A stretch of DNA of 64,000 nt from a virus: positions 1 through 64,000 of the IMG/VR virus record IMGVR_UViG_3300028393_000048, one strand, 5' to 3'. Within the stretch, counting starts at the first letter, position 1. Each line of letters starts with the position of its first letter. The notes under the pieces are model-generated. The model saw only the letters and a program-made list of their open reading frames with translations, ran no database searches and had not been told where the DNA came from. The translations under genes were made by a program, and so were the position numbers. Below are positions 7,448-13,872 of this stretch, piece after piece.

Positions 7448-7841
7448 CATATTTTGGGAAGTTAAAAAAATTGATCAGGGAACCGTTTGGCTTTCTGAGA
7501 TCAATGGACTTAAAGGTATGATCATAACTGAACAGAAATTCAACGAGATAAATGATGAACCAAAATACAAGATAGTTTATGATGAGATGTCCTGTTATAA
7601 TTGGGGATTTTCTATCAATGATGTATGGAGAAGTGGAGAAGTAGAAGAGGGAGTCAAGCAACCTGAAGAAGATGATGAACTTCTTGATTATCTTTTATTG
7701 AAACTAAAAGAAGGAATTAAGGATGGTACTTGTTCTTTTCAAAGTTTTATGGAATGTTTTCAATCGGATGATTATGAGGAAAGCAAAGGTAATTGTGAGA
7801 CTTGTGGTCATCATGGAGGAAGAACAACTTGGAATATATGA
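7425..7841 (+). CDS. Hypothetical acidic protein with C-terminal CxxC
   Basis: 138 residues from ATG 7425, overlapping the preceding gene; an upstream TTG start would add 18 Lys-rich residues and looks spurious. The N-terminal half suggests a small beta domain. Residues 85-120 are acidic and helical. The C-terminus has GNCETCGHHGG, a possible half zinc site. Overlaps the next gene at ATGA. Confidence 0.55.
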   Translation: MRTVKIDNIFWEVKKIDQGTVWLSEINGLKGMIITEQKFNEINDEPKYKIVYDEMSCYNWGFSINDVWRSGEVEEGVKQPEEDDELLDYLLLKLKEGIKDGTCSFQSFMECFQSDDYEESKGNCETCGHHGGRTTWNI

Positions 7842-8068
7842 AAGTAAAAGAACTAATAGAACAACTTCAAAAATTTGATCCAGAACAAATTGTTGTTGTT
7901 GATGGATATGAAACTGGATTTGATGAAGTCCACCATGTACAATATATTGCTGGACTTAAAAAGTTACCAGATGATAAAGCTTATTATGATGGAGAGTATG
8001 ATAAAGCACCAACTATGGCTTGGTTGCAAGATATGGTTAATGCTGTATATCTTCCTCGTTCTTCATGA
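7838..8068 (+). CDS. Hypothetical protein
   Basis: 76 residues starting at the ATGA overlap. The opening KVKELIEQLQKFDPEQIVVVDGYE is a recurrent N-terminus in small phage proteins, where a helix precedes a short beta strand and an acidic turn. Function unknown. Its stop overlaps the start of the HAD phosphatase gene, so all genes from 6080 to 8487 are probably translationally coupled. Confidence 0.6.
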   Translation: MKVKELIEQLQKFDPEQIVVVDGYETGFDEVHHVQYIAGLKKLPDDKAYYDGEYDKAPTMAWLQDMVNAVYLPRSS

Positions 8069-8487
8069 AAGGTATAGTCTCGTTTGACTTTGATGACACT
8101 TTGGCATCAATGACGGAAGAAAAGCAAGGACTTCTTTGGGGAATTGTTAGTGATGAACTTGTTCCCATCAAGGACGTTATTGATATTTTAATGGAAAAAC
8201 ATAATGAAGGATATGAAATTCATATTGTTACTGCTCGTGAGGAATGGGCTATTCCAGAAGTTAAGAGTTTTGTATATAACTATCAGCTTCCTATCAAAGA
8301 AATTCATTATACCTCTGGTGGTTCAAAATTACCAATTTTAAAAAAAATCAAAAGCGTTCTACATGTTGATGATATTCTTCATCATGTAGTTGCTGCCGAA
8401 TTAGAAGGAATTCCTTGTCTATTAGTTGATGATGGAAGACATAAAAATAATTGTACTGCTGATCAATTTAATAAAATTTTGATTTGA
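8065..8487 (+). CDS. HAD-superfamily phosphatase
   Basis: 140 residues. Motif I is SFDFDDTL with nucleophile Asp8 and acid/base Asp10; motif II is the Thr of VTAREE; the Lys region is GGSKLPILKKI; the acidic motif is HVDD. Size and lack of a cap domain fit small phage HAD phosphatases such as 5'-nucleotidase-like or polynucleotide 3'-phosphatase-like enzymes. Substrate not determinable. The last gene of the operon; the next promoter overlaps its end. Confidence 0.8.
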   Translation: MKGIVSFDFDDTLASMTEEKQGLLWGIVSDELVPIKDVIDILMEKHNEGYEIHIVTAREEWAIPEVKSFVYNYQLPIKEIHYTSGGSKLPILKKIKSVLHVDDILHHVVAAELEGIPCLLVDDGRHKNNCTADQFNKILI

Positions 8488-8512
8488 CAAAATTTAAAAC
8501 ATCGTTTACTAT
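8484..8512 (+). promoter_or_regulatory. Sigma70-like promoter (TTGACA-17-TACTAT)
   Basis: Overlaps the stop region of the HAD gene. The predicted +1 is 8519, three bases before ATG 8522. Confidence 0.65.
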
Positions 8513-8521
8513 ATATAAATC

Positions 8522-8758
8522 ATGAAAAACACAAATACAACCGTACAGGTAAACGTAAAGTTAGATAATTTTTATGTAACTTTCAGACAATCACCAGACA
8601 ATCACGATTGGACTGAAATGTTCACTACTGATATTTGTCCTAGTCACATGGATACAAATCGTAGACCAATACATTTTATGTCTTTTGAGAGTCATGAACT
8701 AGATTCAATCATTAATGCTTTGACAGCTTATAGGGATACTGTTACAGTATTAACCTAA
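8522..8758 (+). CDS. Hypothetical protein, paralogue of the gene at 13636
   Basis: 78 residues. It aligns over its whole length with the 78-residue product of 13636-13872: shared TVQVNVKLDxF (first base position varies), VTFxQSPDNxDWTEM, ANRRP-like and FExxELDSIIxALTAYRDTV segments. Soluble, single-domain, no known motif. Two copies about 5 kb apart indicate a local duplication of early genes. Confidence 0.65.
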   Translation: MKNTNTTVQVNVKLDNFYVTFRQSPDNHDWTEMFTTDICPSHMDTNRRPIHFMSFESHELDSIINALTAYRDTVTVLT

Positions 8759-8764
8759 ACAATT

Positions 8765-8879
8765 TGACTAGGGTGCGAGTTCTTATAAGCTAAAGAACTT
8801 CCGCAACAGGTGATAGCGAAGCATAGTATACGATGAACGTGTAGCCTGTCCGAATTACCACAAAAGTAGTTCCTAGTCA
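8765..8879 (+). ncRNA. Putative structured RNA or 5' leader element
   Basis: The 136-base gap between genes folds well by eye. An 8-bp closing stem TGACTAGG/CCTAGTCA brackets the region. Inside are a hairpin TGCG-A-GTTCTT / AAGAAC-TTC-CGCA, a stem ACAGG/CCTGT, and within it TATAC/GTGTA with a 7-base loop. It lies 16 bases before the ATG at 8895, so it could be a cis-regulatory leader or a free small RNA. It does not carry the hammerhead core and I could not assign a riboswitch family. Confidence 0.45.
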
Positions 8880-8894
8880 TCAACTTTTAAAAAT

Positions 8895-9227
8895 ATGAAT
8901 AAACAATCATTTGAAAAAATAATCCTAAACCTTCAAGCTGCTCGTTTGAGATCTCGTGAGATGTATAAACTTGGAGTTGATCTCATGCAGTACGAAGAGA
9001 ACTATGAACATGTAATTACTGAACTTTTTACAGCAGCATTTAATACAGATCAACTTGAGTGGATTGATTGGTATCTTTATGAGAGAGAAAGTCCTAATGG
9101 CAAGATTCTTAAAGCACACAAGAAAGTTGGTAGAAAGAAAGTAGAGATTTGCCACACTATTGATTCTTTATGGGAAACAGTTCATGATGCAGGACATCCT
9201 AAAAAAATTGACCCTAATAGAATATGA
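8895..9227 (+). CDS. Hypothetical protein
   Basis: 110 residues, mainly helical. The N-terminal LNLQAARLRSREMYKLGVDLMQYEENYEHVI segment is amphipathic, and WIDWYLYERESPNGKILKAHKKVGRKKVEICH has strand-like character. No known motif. It follows the putative structured RNA and has no obvious promoter of its own, so it is probably read from 8519 through that element. It overlaps the next start (ATGA). Confidence 0.55.
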   Translation: MNKQSFEKIILNLQAARLRSREMYKLGVDLMQYEENYEHVITELFTAAFNTDQLEWIDWYLYERESPNGKILKAHKKVGRKKVEICHTIDSLWETVHDAGHPKKIDPNRI

Positions 9228-9481
9228 AAAAGAAAAATAAAGAAAAATTCAATTACGAACTTATTCGTAATGGTATACAGTTCTTGGAAGATCTGAACAA
9301 TGCAAAGAATGAATCTTTGTATTTCCATCACGAGAATCCAAAATATTATGAAACTCCAGATTGGCTTCAGAATCGTTACAACCAAGCCATGCAAGATCTT
9401 GGTCGTTGGTTAGTCAGAGACTATCAAGAGGAAGACGAATACATGGATGCACTAGGATCTACTGGTGATACCGATTTTTAA
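9224..9481 (+). CDS. Hypothetical acidic protein
   Basis: 85 residues starting in the ATGA overlap. Charged and aromatic, with a Lys/Asn-rich start, DWLQNRYNQAMQDLGRWLV in the middle and an acidic end. Probably a small soluble accessory protein. No family recognised. Confidence 0.55.
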   Translation: MKKKNKEKFNYELIRNGIQFLEDLNNAKNESLYFHHENPKYYETPDWLQNRYNQAMQDLGRWLVRDYQEEDEYMDALGSTGDTDF

Positions 9482-9527
9482 TTTTGTAACCTTCCCACTA
9501 CATATTTCGGGAATATGTATAAGGATC

Positions 9528-9556
9528 TTGACAATTATTAAAAAATTGAATATGCT
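9528..9556 (+). promoter_or_regulatory. Sigma70-like promoter (TTGACA-17-TATGCT)
   Basis: Consensus -35 and 17-base spacing. The predicted +1 is 9563, exactly the ATG of a nine-codon frame (MKNKKPKTI) ahead of the membrane-protein gene at 9609. The mini-frame may be a leader peptide or chance. Confidence 0.7.
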
Positions 9557-9608
9557 AATAGCATGAAAAATAAAAAACCAAAAACCATATAAATAAATCA
9601 GTAAAAAA

Positions 9609-9806
9609 ATGATCTTCTTGTATACAATAGCTGCTGCACCATTGTTATTCCTATTAGGGTGTATGTTTTATATGGAATTCCTTGGAGAATTCTTTGTTGG
9701 GAAAGGACTAGTAGAGGTATTAAAAACAATAGGAGAATTTCTTTTGTTTATATTAATGATAGTATTAGGTATATGGGGTATAGCAGGACTAGTGTCCTCA
9801 TTATAA
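9609..9806 (+). CDS. Small two-span membrane protein
   Basis: 65 residues with two hydrophobic segments (about 4-24 and 41-62) joined by a loop containing FLGEFFVGKG. Compact size and position in the early-type region suggest a membrane-acting accessory protein; it could also be holin-like, but no lysin neighbour supports that. Family unknown. Confidence 0.55.
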   Translation: MIFLYTIAAAPLLFLLGCMFYMEFLGEFFVGKGLVEVLKTIGEFLLFILMIVLGIWGIAGLVSSL

Positions 9807-9810
9807 AAGT

Positions 9811-10008
9811 ATGAAAAATAAGAACGAAGAGATTGAACAGTTCCTAGAAGAGTTCGCAGATAAGTTCCGTTTTAAGAAATTTAATGAGTTTAATGTCGTC
9901 CAGATAGTTACTGAAATGCTTAGGCACAAGATGGTCAAGGAAAATTGGAGTAAGAATAAAAATATTGATCTACCCAGCCAAACAAATGATATTAATTTTA
10001 ATTATTGA
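9811..10008 (+). CDS. Hypothetical charged protein
   Basis: 65 residues, beginning with an acidic helix (EEIEQFLEEFADKFRFKKF) followed by VVQIVTEMLRHKMV. Small, soluble and probably helical. It follows the membrane protein by four bases. The next promoter's -35 box overlaps its stop codon. Confidence 0.5.
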   Translation: MKNKNEEIEQFLEEFADKFRFKKFNEFNVVQIVTEMLRHKMVKENWSKNKNIDLPSQTNDINFNY

Positions 10009-10034
10009 CATTTCATCATAAAGAATCATATAAA
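10005..10034 (+). promoter_or_regulatory. Sigma70-like promoter (TTGACA-18-TATAAA)
   Basis: The predicted +1 is 10041, two bases before ATG 10043. Confidence 0.65.
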
Positions 10035-10042
10035 CTAAAATT

Positions 10043-10177
10043 ATGAAATTTATCTTAGATAACAAAGAGTATACATTTCTAGAAGCAAGGAAAATCTTAA
10101 TGAAAGGACAGGCTAAGACTTTTGAAAATTATCGCAGTGCATATGCCTATTTGATGTGGAAATGCAAAAAAGCTTGA
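10043..10177 (+). CDS. 44-residue hypothetical protein
   Basis: Starts MKFILDNKEYTFLEARKILM and ends KCKKA; basic, one short strand-helix unit. Supported by a strong promoter placed directly before its ATG, although too short to assign. Confidence 0.5.
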   Translation: MKFILDNKEYTFLEARKILMKGQAKTFENYRSAYAYLMWKCKKA

Positions 10178-10202
10178 AGAGTCCTAAAAAATCATATAGA
10201 AT
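10174..10202 (+). promoter_or_regulatory. Sigma70-like promoter (TTGAAG-17-TAGAAT)
   Basis: Divergent copy of the TTGACACCTCCT-type cassette found downstream. It overlaps the stop of the 44-residue gene. The predicted +1 is 10209, three bases before ATG 10212. Confidence 0.55.
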
Positions 10203-10211
10203 ATAAGAATC

Positions 10212-10439
10212 ATGAATAAAGAATCCATTGTAGAAAATTATATTAAAAATAGAGATGAATATGAATCATATGATGCTTGGGTAGATGGTCTTATTGAATT
10301 AGCAAAATCTTTAGAATCAAAATATAATAAATTTATAGAAGAAATAGAAGATATTAAACTTGAAAAATATAGTGAAGGCTATGGTGATGGTTATGCCACT
10401 GGTTCTTCTGATGAAGCATTCTATCACACTGGTTTATGA
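10212..10439 (+). CDS. Hypothetical acidic protein
   Basis: 75 residues, Glu/Asp/Tyr-rich helix (VENYIKNRDEYESYDAWVDG, then ELAKSLESKYNKFIEEIED) ending in a Gly-rich YGDGYATGSSDEAFYHTGL. Soluble. No family recognised. ATGA overlap with the small frame at 10436. Confidence 0.5.
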   Translation: MNKESIVENYIKNRDEYESYDAWVDGLIELAKSLESKYNKFIEEIEDIKLEKYSEGYGDGYATGSSDEAFYHTGL

Positions 10440-10519
10440 TATTTAATAATAACAAGAAATTGTATTGCAAAATTAGAAGAAGAAGCTTGACACCACCTAA
10501 AGATTCCTATAGACTATAA
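10436..10519 (+). CDS. 27-residue frame ending in a translated promoter cassette
   Basis: Begins at the ATGA overlap, is very basic (KIRRRS), and ends LTPPKDSYRL because its last codons are the promoter at 10487-10515. The frame at 11784 ends the same way. It may simply be coupled leftover sequence. Confidence 0.3.
   Translation: MIFNNNKKLYCKIRRRSLTPPKDSYRL
10487..10515 (+). promoter_or_regulatory. Sigma70-like promoter (TTGACA-17-TAGACT)
   Basis: The predicted +1 is 10522, exactly the next ATG. Confidence 0.7.
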
Positions 10520-10521
10520 AA

Positions 10522-11238
10522 ATGATTCACAATTACATTAAAGAAGATCACAAACAAATCCAAAAGGATGTCCAAGAAATGAAAAATCATGTTAAAAATT
10601 TGAAAGCTAAAAAGAAAAAAGAACATAAGAAAGTCACAGTTATCTTTGATGAGAGGCATCTTCCTGTCCTCGTAAGAGCATTGGAAGTATTTCAAAGAAT
10701 GAGAAGTGGTCAGATTGATATGGCTCTTGATGAGTGTTATGCAGATAAGCAAACCAAGATGTTAAAGGATAGAAAATATTATCATTATGGCGATAATAAA
10801 GAAATTGAGAAGCTTATTAGATCTGTATACTTCAAAGATCTTGGTTCTCCTAATGCTGCATGGGGAATTGGTCAGTATGGCTATGGTGGAGAGGAAGCAT
10901 ATATGATTCAGAAGACACTAAGGCAATATATGGCATACGAAAGAAACGATGGATACGCTGGTACTGGAAGAGACTTTGATACTTGTTGGGGAAGTTATTC
11001 TGATGTTCCTAATCCAGTTGTAGAAGGATTTAGTACTAGGAAGTTTTTCAAGGCTCCGAAGAGTATTCAAAAGAAGCTAGAAAATTTGATCTCGGTTGGA
11101 GACTTCAAAGGTGCTTTTGATCTCATTGATAAGAAGTTTAAAACTCTTCCTAAAGGTGACAAGTATGAGATTTCATTCAGTGGAGATGATTGGGGAGTAT
11201 TTGTAACAGCACCAAGAAAGAAAGAGGAGGGTTGGTAA
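10522..11238 (+). CDS. Hypothetical protein
   Basis: 238 residues. A basic coiled-coil-like N-terminus (residues 5-38, rich in Lys) precedes VTVIFDERHLPVLVRALEVFQRMRSGQIDMAL, resembling a small alpha/beta unit. A central Gly/Tyr-rich stretch (GIGQYGYGGEEAY) and a C-terminal beta-like KYEISFSGDDWGVFVTAP segment follow. No catalytic motif identified. Leaderless start predicted. Largest unknown of the small-gene region. Confidence 0.6.
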   Translation: MIHNYIKEDHKQIQKDVQEMKNHVKNLKAKKKKEHKKVTVIFDERHLPVLVRALEVFQRMRSGQIDMALDECYADKQTKMLKDRKYYHYGDNKEIEKLIRSVYFKDLGSPNAAWGIGQYGYGGEEAYMIQKTLRQYMAYERNDGYAGTGRDFDTCWGSYSDVPNPVVEGFSTRKFFKAPKSIQKKLENLISVGDFKGAFDLIDKKFKTLPKGDKYEISFSGDDWGVFVTAPRKKEEGW

Positions 11239-11243
11239 TCTGC

Positions 11244-11272
11244 TTGACACCTCCTCTTAAATCATATAGAAT
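11244..11272 (+). promoter_or_regulatory. Promoter cassette (TTGACA-17-TAGAAT)
   Basis: Copy of the repeated cassette with spacer beginning CCTCCTC. The predicted +1 is 11279, exactly the next ATG. Confidence 0.75.
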
Positions 11273-11278
11273 AAGATT

Positions 11279-11560
11279 ATGAATGAAGAACAAAAAGAAG
11301 TAAGATGGAATGATAATTTGGTTAAAGAAATCTTTAGAGATTATGCTGTGCCAAAGATTAAAGGTCTTATTGACATCCAAAAGCAGAATGGCAACTATAA
11401 CATCAATGAGTATATGTATGGTATGCTTATTGGATTGGAGACAGCTTATTTTAGTTTGTTGGGTGAAGAGGGAAGGTTTACAGAAAGACCAAAAGAGTGG
11501 TTGGATGATAACATTCCTAAAAACTTTATACCAGAAGTTGCTGAAGATTCTCTTGACTAG
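11279..11560 (+). CDS. Hypothetical protein
   Basis: 93 residues, acidic, with a central helix-like NINEYMYGMLIGLETAYFSLLGEEG segment. Soluble; no motif recognised. Leaderless start predicted. The next promoter overlaps its 3' end. Confidence 0.55.
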   Translation: MNEEQKEVRWNDNLVKEIFRDYAVPKIKGLIDIQKQNGNYNINEYMYGMLIGLETAYFSLLGEEGRFTERPKEWLDDNIPKNFIPEVAEDSLD

Positions 11561-11580
11561 TCCTTCTAATAGTATATAAT
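11553..11580 (+). promoter_or_regulatory. Sigma70-like promoter (TTGACT-16-TATAAT)
   Basis: Consensus -10. The predicted +1 is 11587, three bases before ATG 11590. Confidence 0.65.
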
Positions 11581-11589
11581 ATTAAAAAT

Positions 11590-11787
11590 ATGACAACAGA
11601 AACACAAAACCTACAAGAATACATTAATGACAATACTCTTAAAGAGTATGATTCAAGAACTTCTTTACATAAAGAAGAACTAAGTGGAGCACTTGATGCT
11701 TATTTGAATCTAAATCGAAAGTATATGACACTTAAGGAAGAGAATGAACAGCTTTTGAATAAGATTAAAGAGTTGGAATCTAAATGA
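11590..11787 (+). CDS. Small coiled-coil protein
   Basis: 65 residues; the second half (about 30-65) has heptad-like hydrophobic spacing with Lys/Glu (YMTLKEENEQLLNKIKELES), typical of a dimeric coiled coil. Function unknown. Stop overlaps the next start (ATGA). Confidence 0.55.
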   Translation: MTTETQNLQEYINDNTLKEYDSRTSLHKEELSGALDAYLNLNRKYMTLKEENEQLLNKIKELESK

Positions 11788-11957
11788 GACAAAGATTTAT
11801 TAATTGGTTAGATAGTTTACCAGAACCAAATGCTTTTGAAGCATTATGTGTTTATACTATCTTAGGAATGTTGTTTTTATATTGGATGTCTAAAGTACAA
11901 TTTTGGATAATTCATAAGATTCTTTTGACACCTCCTCCTAAAGCATATAGACTGTAA
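11784..11957 (+). CDS. 57-residue single-span membrane protein
   Basis: Starts in an ATGA overlap. A hydrophobic helix (about residues 22-41, ALCVYTILGMLFLYWMS) suggests membrane insertion. The end reads LLTPPPKAYRL because the final codons are the promoter cassette at 11925-11953. Function unknown. Confidence 0.5.
   Translation: MRQRFINWLDSLPEPNAFEALCVYTILGMLFLYWMSKVQFWIIHKILLTPPPKAYRL
11925..11953 (+). promoter_or_regulatory. Promoter cassette (TTGACA-17-TAGACT)
   Basis: Cassette with CCTCCTCC spacer, inside the 3' end of the preceding gene. No ATG follows at the usual distance; a second promoter lies 40 bases on. The predicted +1 is 11960. Confidence 0.6.
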
Positions 11958-11991
11958 TAATTTACTTAAAATAAATTAAGTGACAATTATA

Positions 11992-12021
11992 TTGACACTT
12001 CCTGTTAAATATCATTATAAT
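11992..12021 (+). promoter_or_regulatory. Sigma70-like promoter (TTGACA-18-TATAAT)
   Basis: Both hexamers are consensus. The predicted +1 is 12028, exactly the ATG of the secreted-protein gene. Confidence 0.75.
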
Positions 12022-12027
12022 AATATT

Positions 12028-12282
12028 ATGAAAAAAATATTAATAATGTTAATTTTATCTACCTCAGTATTTGCTGAAGATAGTATAAAGTCAACACCAA
12101 CTCCAACTCCTCGACCCACGCCAGTTACTAAGCAAACCCTCCCTAATGCCAAACCAATTAAACCTATTGCATCAACACCCACACCTACCCCTCGACCTGC
12201 AATAACCCCTATTCCTAAGCCAAAAAAGAGTCCTTACCCAACACCACCTCCAGTAAGAGGTACAGCATACAGTATTATATGA
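12028..12282 (+). CDS. Secreted Pro/Thr-rich protein
   Basis: 84 residues from ATG 12028. A clear signal peptide (MKKILIMLILSTSVFA, cleavage before ED) precedes a mature chain dominated by Pro, Thr, Lys and Arg with two TPTPTPRP repeats. Such chains resemble wall- or envelope-spanning linkers. It overlaps the next, also exported, gene by four bases; the two probably act together at the cell surface. No family assigned. Confidence 0.65.
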   Translation: MKKILIMLILSTSVFAEDSIKSTPTPTPRPTPVTKQTLPNAKPIKPIASTPTPTPRPAITPIPKPKKSPYPTPPPVRGTAYSII

Positions 12283-12869
12283 TTAGATTCCTTGCTATAT
12301 TTCTACTCTTTGTTAGTAATACTTTTGGTACTGTAATTCTTGTTAATTCTGAAGATACTTTTAATGTTGGAAAGGGTAATAATCCACAGACTGTAGGAAC
12401 TGCTGTTGTCCTAAATGGGGGAACCTTATTATTGTCCAATGGAGGTAATAGGACTGCTGATAAAACTATTAGTCAAACATTTGGAACCCTTACTCTAACA
12501 GCTAATAGTACAATTGATTTTACTACAATCTCTGGTAATACTCTCCTTACTTTTTATAGTCTTATAAACATTAATAATTATATTCTATCTATTATTAACT
12601 ATAATCCTAATAATACATCAGAGGTTTTAAAATTTACTACTGTCCCAAATAGTAGTAACTTAAAAAATATAGTATTCTATAGTGGTACTAATTTCCTAGG
12701 AACTGGACAAGCTTTTGGTAATCAGATTTGTCCCTTACCTGAACCTAACACTATTATAGCTGTCTTGTTGCTTTGTTTTGTATTACTAGGATGGTTTGTT
12801 TTTAAACATAGAACAAACTTTAAATACCCAATAGAAGTTATTCGTAGAGTATTGTTTGTTTGGATTTAA
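12279..12869 (+). CDS. PEP-CTERM-like exported protein
   Basis: 196 residues. An N-terminal signal peptide (about 1-17) is followed by a beta-rich Asn/Thr/Gly chain resembling autotransporter or passenger repeats (VVLNGGTLLLSNGG). Near the end is LPEP (153-156), a hydrophobic span (about 158-174) and basic KHR, which is the layout of the PEP-CTERM signal processed by exosortase in some Gram-negative bacteria. Unusually about 18 residues follow the basic cluster. Exosortase processing is inferred. If right, the phage uses the host's surface-sorting system. Confidence 0.65.
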   Translation: MIRFLAIFLLFVSNTFGTVILVNSEDTFNVGKGNNPQTVGTAVVLNGGTLLLSNGGNRTADKTISQTFGTLTLTANSTIDFTTISGNTLLTFYSLININNYILSIINYNPNNTSEVLKFTTVPNSSNLKNIVFYSGTNFLGTGQAFGNQICPLPEPNTIIAVLLLCFVLLGWFVFKHRTNFKYPIEVIRRVLFVWI

Positions 12870-12879
12870 GCATTTTAGC

Positions 12880-12908
12880 TTGACACCTCCTCTTAAAGCA
12901 TATAGAAT
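12880..12908 (+). promoter_or_regulatory. Promoter cassette (TTGACA-17-TAGAAT)
   Basis: Cassette with CCTCCTCTTAAAGCA spacer. The predicted +1 is 12915, the second of two adjacent ATGs, suggesting that one is used. Confidence 0.75.
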
Positions 12909-12911
12909 ATT

Positions 12912-13139
12912 ATGATGAATATACTAGAAATTTTTAAAGCTAATGATGAATATGGTGTAGGTGTTAAGTTCAATACTTCTTCTATTTCTAGAGAAGAAAT
13001 TGTTCAATATTGTTTAATGATTATTGGTTCGTTTTTACAGAATGTACCAGAGAATATGCAAAATAAAGAAGAGGATTATATCTTTGATTGTTTAGTAAGA
13101 TTCAAAAAGAATCAACAAAAACTTGACACCTCCTCCTAA
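12912..13139 (+). CDS. Hypothetical protein ending KLDTSS
   Basis: 75 residues (74 if the ATG at 12915, which coincides with the predicted +1, is used). A small soluble protein with a hydrophobic middle (EEIVQYCLMIIGSFLQNV). Its last residues, LDTSS, and the stop codon are encoded by the next promoter cassette. Family unknown. Confidence 0.55.
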   Translation: MMNILEIFKANDEYGVGVKFNTSSISREEIVQYCLMIIGSFLQNVPENMQNKEEDYIFDCLVRFKKNQQKLDTSS

Positions 13140-13151
13140 AGCACATAGAAT
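13123..13151 (+). promoter_or_regulatory. Promoter cassette (TTGACA-17-TAGAAT)
   Basis: Cassette with CCTCCTCCTAAAGCACA spacer. The predicted +1 is 13158, exactly the next ATG. It encodes the end of the upstream gene in another register. Confidence 0.75.
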
Positions 13152-13157
13152 AAGATT

Positions 13158-13424
13158 ATGAAATATAAGACAGAAATACATAATGGGTTTTCTTCAGTGT
13201 ATGTATCTATACTTGATGAAAATGATAATTGGGTATGTCATTTGAATTTTAACAAACAATATATCGAAAGTTTGGGTAATAGATATGATAAAGATGGTAT
13301 GTCAAATGCTTCTTGGGACCCAAGAAGCATTGCTTCTTGGGAGTTAGATGCAAATTTAAATAAAATTTTATGTAAGGTACAAGATAAACTTGGCTTGGCT
13401 AAATCACTTGACACCTCCTCTTAA
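13158..13424 (+). CDS. Hypothetical protein ending SLDTSS
   Basis: 88 residues; a strand-rich N-terminal half (SSVYVSILDENDNWVCHLNF) and a helical C-terminal half. A perfect DNA palindrome lies within it and encodes NASWDPRSIASW. The final LDTSS is supplied by a partial promoter cassette, as in the gene before. Family unknown. Confidence 0.55.
   Translation: MKYKTEIHNGFSSVYVSILDENDNWVCHLNFNKQYIESLGNRYDKDGMSNASWDPRSIASWELDANLNKILCKVQDKLGLAKSLDTSS
13305..13341 (+). repeat. 13-bp perfect inverted repeat plus extra half-copy
   Basis: AATGCTTCTTGGG and CCCAAGAAGCATT are separated by a single A, and TGCTTCTTGGG follows again at 13331. The whole lies inside a coding sequence. It could be a protein binding site or a hairpin in the mRNA. 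Confidence 0.7.
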
Positions 13425-13430
13425 AGCATA
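13408..13430 (+). promoter_or_regulatory. Truncated promoter cassette lacking the -10
   Basis: TTGACACCTCCTCTTAAAGC is present as in the intact copies, but the next gene's ATG follows immediately where the TAGAAT should be. Only a weak CATAAT at short spacing remains. Probably a decayed or deleted promoter. Confidence 0.55.
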
Positions 13431-13646
13431 ATGGAAACTAGAACTGTATCATTACTCAAAGCCATCTCTTATAGGATCTTTGGCTCTTTAGTTACTTTTC
13501 TAGCCTGTTTATTCTTTACAGGAAAGCCTTTTATCTCATTAGGTGTATCAGTCTTTGACTTCTTTGCTAAGATTGTTCTCTATTATGTACATGAAAGACT
13601 TTGGGAGCATTTTAAAAACCCTCATGGTAAACTTTATGAAAAATAA
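13431..13646 (+). CDS. DUF2061 family membrane protein
   Basis: 71 residues matching DUF2061: TVSLLKAISYRIFGSLVTF, LFFTGKPFISLGVSVFDFF, then KIVLYYVHERLWEH. Two membrane helices. The family is widespread in bacteria with unknown function and often sits beside sulfate-assimilation genes, which may be relevant to the APS kinase at 18619. It starts directly at the truncated promoter and overlaps the next gene by 11 bases. Confidence 0.88.
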   Translation: METRTVSLLKAISYRIFGSLVTFLACLFFTGKPFISLGVSVFDFFAKIVLYYVHERLWEHFKNPHGKLYEK

Positions 13647-13872
13647 AAATACAAGCGTACAAGTAAATGTAAAATTGGATGAATTCCTTGTTACATTTAA
13701 ACAATCACCAGACAATTATGATTGGACTGAAATGACATATACTGATATAAATGTTGGTCACTTTGATGCTAATCGTAGACCTAAATCATTTATGACTTTT
13801 GAGAATACAGAACTAGATTCTATTATTAAAGCATTGACAGCATATAGAGATACTGTTAAGATGCTTGGATGA
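13636..13872 (+). CDS. Hypothetical protein, paralogue of the gene at 8522
   Basis: 78 residues from ATG 13636, inside the end of the DUF2061 gene. It matches the 8522 product along its full length with conserved VQVNVKLD, QSPDN, DWTEM, NRRP and ELDSII segments, which confirms this start and reading frame. Function unknown. Its stop overlaps the metallophosphatase start (ATGA). Confidence 0.65.
   Translation: MKNKNTSVQVNVKLDEFLVTFKQSPDNYDWTEMTYTDINVGHFDANRRPKSFMTFENTELDSIIKALTAYRDTVKMLG

Noticed and set aside
8765-8879. Hammerhead ribozyme
   Set aside because: The CTGATGA and GAAA core sequences are missing.
11225-11235. Strong Shine-Dalgarno AGAGGAGGG
   Set aside because: It is inside the end of a coding region, about 45 bases before the next ATG, with a promoter between them.
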